Assembly: GCF_004011695.2 (NCBI RefSeq)
Contig: NC_082406.1
Span: 1,798,001 to 1,862,000 of the forward strand
DNA from: Ascochyta rabiei
Taxonomy: Eukaryota; Ascomycota; Dothideomycetes; Pleosporales; Didymellaceae
Direction: 5' to 3'
DNA length: 64,000 bases
Below the pieces are notes generated by a model that was not told where the DNA came from, made no database searches, and saw only the letters and a list, made by a program, of their open reading frames with translations. The position numbers and the translations under genes were made by a program. Of the stretch, positions 57,197-64,000 are shown piece by piece. Numbering within the stretch: position 1 is the stretch's first letter; every line of letters starts with the position of its first letter.

Positions 57197-58403
57197 CAAG
57201 ACTTTTCGAACCCCCGTACCTTTCTCCTTCCCCCGTTTTGCTTTGCTCACAGCTGCCCTGTTCAGGGATGCGCAAGTTGAAATGCTCGGGGCACAGACCG
57301 GCGTGTGGACGCTGTGCGCGGGAGGAGAACGAGTGTGTGTACTCGCTGCGCAAGACGATGGGGCGGCCGAGGAAGAGGCGGAGAGAGGGCGAGGACGAGG
57401 GCGAGGGCGATGTCGAGATAGGGGGTGAGGGTGAGGCTGAAGTTGAGGCTGGGGCGTTGGAGCTACGGGGTGCTTCTGCACCGGATAGTGGACGGCTGGA
57501 TGGGGGGTTTGAGTTTGGGGGTGTGTTTCTGCCGGAATTTGGAGAGGGGCGGAGGTATGCTCAGGGCCAGGTTGATCTGGGTTTGCGGGGATGCAACGGG
57601 CCGTCGCCTCCGATGACGAGCTTTGAGTGAGCTGCCTTGCGTGAAGAACGAAGACGGTTGGCACGGTGCTGATGTGATGCTTGTAGTTTTGGTGTCACGC
57701 CGCCACTTGATCCGTCGCTATGGAGACTCCACTCCACCCGGCCGACATGCACATCGCAAACCCACCCACAGCTCTGGGCCCTTGCACCTGCCTCTCCCTC
57801 ACCTACCTAACGCTGACCGACCTGCAAACAGTCCCCAGCCTGTCCTTCCCACAAGTCATCTTCCCGCTGCGCAAAGCCATGACCGCCGTCTCCGCGGTGC
57901 TACACTGCCCAACATGCCCTCTGGACCCCTTCTCCGCACTCCAAAACGTGTCCTCGCTCACCTCCCTCTTCAAAGCCATCGTCTCGCGCTTCGCAAAGGC
58001 ACTGGCCGAAGTCGATCTCGAAGCACAGCGGCTGCGCGCCCAGGCCGCCAGGAAGCCGTACCGCATCGGCGACAACAGCCCCGCGCTTTCGCACCTGCAC
58101 ACGGGCACGCTCGACTGTCCGATGGGGTTTGATGTCGAGCTGCAGCCGGACGTGTGGAAGACGTTGGTCAAGGCGGCATTGAGGACCGAGATGGACGGTG
58201 GGGGCAGCAATCCTACGCCGTTGATGCGGTTGCTGAGGGAGACCGAGGAGAGGCAGGCGAGGTGGCATGGTGATGGGGGGCTTCTTGCTAAGGAGCGTAG
58301 GAGGTTGTGGGGCCAAGAGGATTGTGAGAAGGAGGAGTTGGCGTGTGAGGGGTTGGGGAGCGAGCATATTAGGAGGGTGATTGGGAGGCTGAATTGGGAG
58401 TGA
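57083..58403 (+). CDS. Zn2Cys6 transcription factor with AflR-type C-terminal domain; frame broken by a 5-bp duplication
   Basis: Exon 1 (57083-57125) and exon 2 (57266-57626) join in phase 1 to give CDECRMRKLKCSGHRPACGR...C, a complete six-cysteine zinc cluster at about residues 11-38. The first intron (57126-57265) contains a long CT repeat. Intron 2 (57627-57686) leads into a frame reading FGVTPPLDPSLWRLH, which stops at about 57800. The real C-terminal domain (57737-58403) lies in another frame: CTCLSLTYLTLTDL, VPSLSFPQVIFPLRKAM, AVLHCPTCP, HLHTGTLDCPMGFDVEL, the AflR C-terminal family pattern. CTCCA occurs twice in tandem at 57727-57736; counting only one copy makes both parts one frame. 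So this is a recently disrupted allele or a base-calling error. AflR-type factors regulate secondary-metabolite clusters, but no such cluster adjoins. Confidence 0.7.
57152..57193. repeat. (CT)21 dinucleotide repeat inside intron 1
   Basis: Uninterrupted CT units lie within the first intron of the Zn2Cys6 gene, 26 bases after the donor; expected to vary in length between strains. Confidence 0.9.
57727..57736 (+). other. CTCCA tandem duplication that shifts the reading frame
   Basis: Two adjacent CTCCA copies sit exactly where the upstream and downstream frames of the AflR-like gene fail to meet. A 5-bp insertion is a -1/+2 shift, which is what is needed to reconcile the frames. Confidence 0.7.
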
Positions 58404-58450
58404 TGGGTACAGTAAATGGTTTATTGCTATCTGTGCAGGGACTAGGCGGT

Positions 58451-60970
58451 CTAGCCGAGCAGCCTGGCAGCCATGTCTTCCATGTCTTCGAGAGTTTCGG
58501 GCTGCTCCACGACGTGTCGCGCACCGTGGCCCTTCTTGCGCTTCTTCCTGTTGCTCCCCTCGTCGTCTTCCGAGTCGGACTGGAACCACTTTTTCGGCTT
58601 CTTCTCGACCAGCTGCGGCGCCTCTTCCTCCTCATCCTCGTCGTCGTCGCTGGACGCTGCATCTGCCCTGAAGTTCGCCAGGAGATCTTCACCGGCGTCT
58701 GAGAATTCCGCACCACCCTCCTCATCGTCGGAGGCATCAACAGTCTCGCCTCGCTCCTTCTCCTTCCGCTTGCGCATCTTCTCTCTCCTCTTCTCGCGCG
58801 CCGCAGCCTTGTCGTCGACATCAGCCTGCTCGACAAGCTGGCGTGCAGACTCAATGAACTTCTGTCTCTGCTCCTCGGGCAGCCCGCGGGCCTTGAAGTC
58901 GTCTTCGTTCTCAAGCTCGTACACCTCGTGCGGGTTGCCTTCATCGTCGTAGACGAGCTTCTTGCCCTTGTCCATGAATTGCAACAGCTTCTTCTTGGAC
59001 TTGAGCAGCTTCTCGCGTCGGTTCGAGTCGATGACGAGGGGCTGCGAGGCGCCCGCAAGGTTGACGACTTTGCCTCCTGGTACAGCGGGGTCGGTTGTGG
59101 CGTCGATGCCGAACGTCTCGTTGTCGTCGGCCTCGTCGTCGCTGTCGGCGGGAATCCTGCGCTTGACAGCCATAAAGTCGTCGTCGCCGCCATTGGTGGC
59201 ACCTCCAGCGCCGGTGAATTCGTCTCCTGCTGCTGCACCCTCGTCGCCGTCCCGGACGAGTTTCTTGTAGTGGTCTGCAAGGACGTCTTGGTTCTGGCGC
59301 TCGAACATGCGGTCGTACTTTGTTCGTACGGGCTTCGACTCCTTGGGTGTTTCCTCTTCGGACTCGGACTCGGATACTTCGATTGTCTGTCTCGATGCTT
59401 GCTTCTTCTGTCTGCTGTCGTCGTTTTGCAGGAATTTGATTCTCGGTGTTCCTGGTAAGCCCAGGCTCGCTGCGTACGCTTCCAGGTCGTATTCCTTCAG
59501 CTTGAAAACCTCCTTGTCTTTCTGTAGGTACAGGGACTTGACGTGCGTCATAAATGCCTTCTGTCCTAGATACTTAACTGCCGGGTCCTTGAAGTTCATG
59601 TTCTGCAGTTGTTCCTTGATGGATGTCTTCTTCTTCTGTCGCACGTTGATGAGTTCGACTGGGACCCTCTTCTGCTCCAGGCGCTTCAGCATGCCTTCTT
59701 CCTCGCTCGGCGCCAGGAATAATACACCTCGCCCTTCACGGTTGTAACGGGCCGTGCGACCAACGCGATGAATGTACGTGTCGACGTCGTCTGGGCAATC
59801 GACCTGAATAACGAAGTCGACGGCTGGGAAATCCAAACCTCGTGCCGCCACATCTGTAGCGAACAGACATGAGTTCTTCGCTGCAGAGAATTTGGCTGTC
59901 ACGTCCAGTCGAGCACCCTGCTTTTGGCGACCGTGAATATGAAGCAGCGGTATACCGGGCTGCATGTGTCGGAAAGACTCGTAGACGAATCGAACCGTCT
60001 TGGCTGAAGAGAAGAAGCATAGGATCTTCGACTTCTTGCTCGCTTGGATGAAGCTCCACAGCGTGTCCATCTTCTCCTCGATGGGGCAGATGATGTAGTT
60101 CTGCGTGAGACCCTTGGGTGTCGCGCTCTTGTCCTCGGCGTGCACAGAGACGTACTCAGGGTCTCGAAGACTCAGACGTGCTAGGTCAGAAACCTTGCGT
60201 GACTGCGTTGCGGAGAACAGCATTGTCTGACGCTCTTTCGGCAGGTATTCAATGATGGCGTCTACGTCTTTCTGGAAACCCATATCGAGGATTCGATCCG
60301 CCTCGTCCAGAATCAACATCTTTAGATCGTCGACGTTGAAAGCTGCCGTCTGCGATAGATGCTGCAGCATGCGCCCCGGTGTTGCGACCAAAATGTTCAT
60401 TCTTGTCAAGGCCTCCCTCTCAAACGCCAAGCTCTTACCGCCGATGAGCAGACCGGCTGCGAACATGTGCCCGTGCTTTCCAATCTTCTTCAGCACATCG
60501 AAGATCTGGATGGCCAGCTCGCGCGTCGGCGCGAGGATAAGAGCGCCCAGGCCTGCGTCTGCACCGACGTGCTGTAGTCGGTATAGGTTTTCGAGGACGG
60601 GGATAAGGAACGAAAGGGTTTTGCCGCTGCCAGTCTTCGCGGCGCCGAGGATGTCACAGCCTTGGAGTGCGAGAGGGATTGCCTTGGCCTGGATGTCGGT
60701 CATGACGGCGAAGTGGCACGACTTGAGGCCTTGCTTGGTGGGGTCTGAGAGCGGGAGGTCGGTGAAGTCTTTGTATGTGCCCGTCTTAGGTTCCTACACA
60801 GCGTCAGTCGTGCATCTCGCGAAGTCGTCATGGTAGCATTATCCTACCAAAGCCGCAACAGCCGCCTCCAACTTCTCGACGTCGACATCGTCCCGCTTCC
60901 TCTTGGCGGCAGAGGCCTGCTTCTTGACCTTAGTGGGTCGCGTGCGACCAGTGATTCCGGTTCCGGCCAT
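58451..60970 (-). CDS. DBP4: DEAD-box RNA helicase Dbp4 (DDX10 orthologue)
   Basis: Complement of 60848-60970 and 58451-60793; 54-nt intron, phase 0; 821 residues. All helicase motifs are present: Q motif ([13 protein letters not shown]), Walker [24 protein letters not shown] in [17 protein letters not shown], then ARGLDFP and HRVGRTAR. The extended C-terminal part ([56 protein letters not shown]) identifies the Dbp4/Hca4/DDX10 branch rather than other DEAD proteins. It is nucleolar and releases U14 snoRNA during 18S rRNA processing in yeast. The tail is acidic and Lys-rich. It lies tail-to-tail with the AflR-like gene (47 bases between stops) and head-to-head with the J-protein gene (203 bases), which may share a promoter. 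Confidence 0.96.
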
Positions 60971-61173
60971 GGTCCTAGTGCATCGTCTGCCTCGAGGCTA
61001 TGGTGTTGGAGTTCGAAAAGCAGTCGCGACCGAGAAATTTTGGTGGAGCAGCCGGCCCGTGCGCTTCGCCGCGGGGGTCTCGACACTCAAACGTGGATGA
61101 GGCTATCGCCAGCCCGGCGCGCGTGCACACAAGACGTCGAACACTTCCAACCTCAATCTCCACAAACGGCAGC
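60971..61173. promoter_or_regulatory. Short bidirectional promoter between DBP4 and the J-protein gene
   Basis: 203 bases separate the two starts, leaving room only for shared control of two housekeeping RNA-processing genes. No TATA box was seen. Confidence 0.6.
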
Positions 61174-61914
61174 ATGGCCGACGACATCGAAGCAGAGCTG
61201 AATGCCGCTGGCAAAGAGCTGGACAAGGTACGTCACATCTACGGACTACTGCATCCTACACTAACGCGCAGCCAGGATGCCGAGATCGAGCGTATGTCAG
61301 GCGCAAAGAGAACGACACACTGTCTACAGTGGTGCTGACTGACTCCAGGTATTCGCAGCGTCTTCAGCCTTAATGCCTACGCCGTCCTCGATCTGCAGCC
61401 GGGTATGCCCGAGTCGGACATCAAGAAAGTCTACCGCGCCAAATCGCTGCTCATCCATCCTGACAAGACGCCCAACCCCAACGCCCCGGATGCCTTCGAC
61501 AGACTCAAGAAGGCGCAGACAGTGCTCCTCGACGAGAAGCTGCGCGCCGAGCTGGACGAGAACATTGCCGACGCGCGCATGCTGCTGATGCGCGACAAGA
61601 AGCTGACCGCCGACGACGAGGAGACACGCAGCCCCGGGTTCCTCAAGGAGTGGCGCGAGAAGACAGCCTGGGTAATCCGCGACAACGAGCTCAGAAAGCA
61701 GCGGCAGCTGAAGGCCCAGATGCGCGAGGAGGGCCGACAGCAGAAGAAAGAGGACGAAGAGCTGGCCGAGCGCAAGCGCAAGCGCGACCACGAGCAGGCT
61801 TGGGAAAAGTCACGCGACACACGCATCAACAGCTGGCGAGATTACCAGCAGGGCAAGAAGCCGGACACTGAGGGTGGCAAGAAGAAGAAAAAGAAGGTCA
61901 AGGCTCTTGGTTGA
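61174..61914 (+). CDS. J-domain splicing-associated protein (Spf31/DNAJC8-like)
   Basis: Three exons: 61174-61227, a 16-nt microexon 61276-61291, and 61349-61914; introns 48 and 57 nt; 211 residues. The microexon supplies DAEIE plus the first base of Arg and is needed to connect the start with the J domain. J domain: IRSVFSLNAYAVLDL, PESDIKKVYRAKSLLIHPDK with HPD at 60-62, then AFDRLKKAQTVLLD. The remainder is a long charged helix (EEGRQQKKEDEELAERKRKRDHEQAWEK split by eye into heptads), then INSWRDYQ and a Lys-rich end. This is the DNAJC8/Spf31 layout, found in spliceosomal complexes. Nuclear. Confidence 0.9.
61276..61291 (+). other. 16-nt microexon
   Basis: Flanked by CAG at 61273-61275 and GTATGT at 61292. 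Omitting it shifts the frame of the J-domain exon; including it keeps the ELDK-DAEIER-IRSVF sequence typical of the family. Confidence 0.85.
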
Positions 61915-63700
61915 GTGCTGCGCAGCAGTGCGTGTCAGGCCATATCAGAGCAAAGCGCAGCACATGTGCGTGTGCATCCTCGCACAGCACCATATACCAC
62001 ATCCTTGTGCGTCTTTCCGGCTCGCAGCCAGTAACAACACACCCCTCCGCGCGCCATCGACTTGGAAACAATGCATCCCCTTGCATCCTTACGATGCTTT
62101 TGGCAGCCATCATACCTATCAAGACTTTCGCAGCATTTAGAGTTTAGCAATGGCGCCAAGGACAGGCTGGATGTTTCATCTCTCGAGCGGCCGCAGCTCA
62201 CCACGCCAATCTTGGGCTCCGTGCCCATTATCCTGGTTGCTGCGATAGGGAATCTCAACGGTGTCTCAGGTAAAGCGAACAGGCGTTCACGAGCTGGCGA
62301 GCCGTATATCTGAAACCCATAAATCCACGACACGACACACCGTCGACAGAATGCCAACATTTTCTTACAGTAACTGCCAAACATCTACCTCCTCCTCCTC
62401 CCTCTTCTCTCTGCAACGTGCTCGTGCTATCCAACAAACTTAAACCTCTCCCCTTCCCTTACCCTCCCCAGCGCCCACTTCGCGCAAACAAACTTCCGGC
62501 ACCGACTCCGCCAGGACACCAGAATAGCAGCGCGCCCTACGCCCAACCACTCGACTATCAAAACCAGCAACACCCTGCAATTTCCCCTCTCCCCCAACCA
62601 GCCAGCCAGCCAAACAAAACGCAACGCACGCAACTCAACGTTGCGAGTGCACAAAAGCGGGTGCGACAGGCGATGCAGTAGCAAACGTGAACAAAAGCAC
62701 GAACAGCTGCATACAGAACGGGAAACCCACCACAGCACGGCGCGGCTCCAGCGAGCTCGAGCTGGATACCCAAATTGGCATTTTGGACTGCACTGCACTG
62801 TACTGTACTGTTCTGCACTGCACAGTGCTGATCCACTCGCTGCTCGCTGCTCGGTTGCCCGCCCCAGGGAACCCTGCCGTGAACCCTACCCTACCCTACC
62901 CTACCCTACCCTACCCTGTCCGGCTGTCCTGTCACACAATTGCAAAGCCCAACCCCCCTCTCTCCTCTCCTCGTCTAGGACCTGCATATAGCTCCGATCT
63001 AAATTCTCCGGGTGGCCAATCACACACGGCAGGCCGCCAATTTCGTGAGTGATGCACCAAACGCCATTCCGCCATGCATGGGAAGGCGAGACACGTCCGT
63101 CCGCGCGCAAAGAGTGAAATCTTGCTCGGTGCTTGGTGCTTGGTGCTTGTCTTGTTGTTGACTTGTGAGATTGCGGAAAGGCGTCACACGGTGAAAGAAA
63201 AGCCCCAATGAAATGTGAAACACTACCGCAGAATGCACGGATCTACCGGTAGTTCGCTGTAGGTTCATGCGCTGCTGCGCACAAATCAGTTGTAGTGTAT
63301 ATACCTAGAATCAACCGCATCTGCAGCGGGATTTACGAGTACACATAAGACGCAGAGTGCGCCCCGGTGGCTGAAAACGAAATCTCAACAGGATCGTATG
63401 CTAAGAGCCCAAAGGATACGCACACGCAGGAGAAGAACAAAGCCAAGCAGGTGTAGGGTTCTATCCGAAATGACAGCACCCATGGTATCTCAAATTTAGG
63501 AACAGGAAAGGTAGGATGTTCGAAAAATGCTAGGGACATGACGTTGAACCATGTGCACCGTCACGCGTCAAGTGTTTCAAGCTGACCAGGGTGCCACGGT
63601 CCGCAACGGCATACCATGTCGAAATGAACGATCGCTAAACAAGCTGTACCACGTTGGACTGCTTTTCAACCGTCTTCGCGGCATTTGGACTCTTTTGCTT
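61915..63700. other. Intergenic region with simple repeats
   Basis: 1.8 kb between convergent genes. Contains CTGCA/CTGTA pentamers (62785-62820) and a CCCTA array. Many open frames of 60-120 codons on both strands, none supported. Confidence 0.5.
62884..62917. repeat. (CCCTA)6-7 pentanucleotide array
   Basis: Tandem CCCTA units. The unit lacks one A relative to the canonical fungal telomere repeat CCCTAA. Confidence 0.88.
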
Positions 63701-64000
63701 CTACTCTAGCACCTCGTGGATATTGAGGCGTCGACGCTTACCGGCTTCTCCAGGAGTATCCGGACGTTTGTCGACACTGGAACTTGATTCTCTCCGCCGC
63801 CCGCGCTCTCGATCGCTATCGATTGTGCTATGGCTGGTCGCAAGGTGGAGTGGTGAGCCCAGAGGAGCTGGCCCCGTTCGAATGGGAGGAAGCTGCAGAC
63901 CCTCGAGTCGGGCTGACCGATTGAGCTCGTGTAGGGGCTCTGATGTTGCCGGCGCTGTCCGTGGTACAGATGCGTAAGGGGTAGCATGTGCTGCTGACTG
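63701..64000 (-). CDS. C-terminal end of an unidentified, probably nuclear protein
   Basis: A frame open from the right edge through 99 codons to TAG at 63703-63701. It is Ser/Pro/Arg-rich (SDRERGRRRESSSS) and ends in KRPDTPGEAGKRRRLNIHEVLE, a basic cluster like a nuclear localisation signal. The composition and compact ending suggest the tail of a transcription factor or chromatin protein, but the body lies outside. A second frame over the same stretch (63706-63987) starts with ATG and is less protein-like. An intron with donor GTAAGC near 63738 cannot be excluded, which would move the true end. Confidence 0.45.
   Translation of the reverse strand, partial: QSAAHATPYASVPRTAPATSEPLHELNRSARLEGLQLPPIRTGPAPLGSPLHLATSHSTIDSDRERGRRRESSSSVDKRPDTPGEAGKRRRLNIHEVLE

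Noticed and set aside
62884..62917. CCCTA array considered as interstitial telomere repeat
   Set aside because: Unit is CCCTA, not CCCTAA, and it is flanked by ordinary sequence with genes on both sides.
63706..63987. Minus-strand ATG-led frame of 93 codons at the right edge
   Set aside because: The overlapping frame ending at 63701 has a more protein-like ending with a basic cluster and stays open to the edge.
1..64000. CRISPR arrays, insertion sequences, viral genes
   Set aside because: No regularly spaced repeats, transposase or capsid-like frames were seen; the tandem repeats present are simple micro- and minisatellites.

Overview
The window reads as nuclear DNA of a filamentous ascomycete (Pezizomycotina, plausibly Dothideomycetes). 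The evidence is many short GT-AG introns (mostly 46-60 nt) with CTAAC/CTGAC-like branch points close to the acceptor, fungal-only families (Fet3/Ftr1, Cch1, AflR-type Zn2Cys6, Meu6-like PH protein), moderate GC and 0.3-3.4 kb spacers rich in microsatellites. About 25 protein genes can be supported, and intron phases were checked codon by codon for all spliced models. No rRNA, tRNA, CRISPR or transposon could be supported.

Layout. 1-5.7 kb: the tail of a nucleoside hydrolase, a two-exon bHLH regulator and an MFS drug/H+ antiporter. 7.1-11.7 kb: a UBTD/DC-UbP ubiquitin-like protein whose start codon forms an exon of its own, then a repeat-rich PH-domain protein, both on the minus strand. A 3.4 kb stretch without a convincing gene follows. 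15.2-23.4 kb: a reductive iron-uptake pair, FET3-type multicopper ferroxidase and FTR1-type permease, transcribed divergently from a spacer that carries two ATCAGATAA sites (the consensus of SreA/Sre1-type iron GATA factors), followed by a GAF/HisKA/REC hybrid histidine kinase. 24.4-27.6 kb: a secreted Pro/Val-rich protein, a possible 60-residue secreted protein and an arrestin-like adaptor. 29.1-33.9 kb: Dpb4 histone-fold protein, a small unknown, a SUZ-domain protein and a family gene broken by an in-frame TGA. 34.0-39.6 kb: epoxide hydrolase, a membrane protein with an apparent 1-bp frameshift, a secreted protein resembling an Hsp70 ATPase fold and a small mitochondrial protein. 39.9-43.4 kb: splicing factor Cef1/Cdc5 and a small unknown. 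45.2-52.2 kb: the Cch1 calcium channel in nine exons. 53.4-61.9 kb: a DDT/PHD chromatin protein, an AflR-like regulator with a 5-bp tandem duplication in its coding frame, DEAD-box helicase Dbp4 and an Spf31/DNAJC8-type J protein. A gene tail on the minus strand runs off the right edge.

Working together: Fet3 oxidises Fe(II) and passes Fe(III) to Ftr1 at the plasma membrane, and the shared GATA sites predict iron repression of both. Cef1 and Spf31-like are both spliceosome-associated. Most other neighbours are unrelated housekeeping or regulatory genes.

The most striking observations are four small lesions that sit in otherwise intact genes (FTR1 donor GA instead of GT, TGA at 33223, frameshift near 36182, CTCCA duplication at 57727). 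They are either real recent gene damage or consensus errors in the assembly. Other points of interest are the Met-only start exon, a 16-nt microexon, and repeat motifs in the bHLH and PH proteins.
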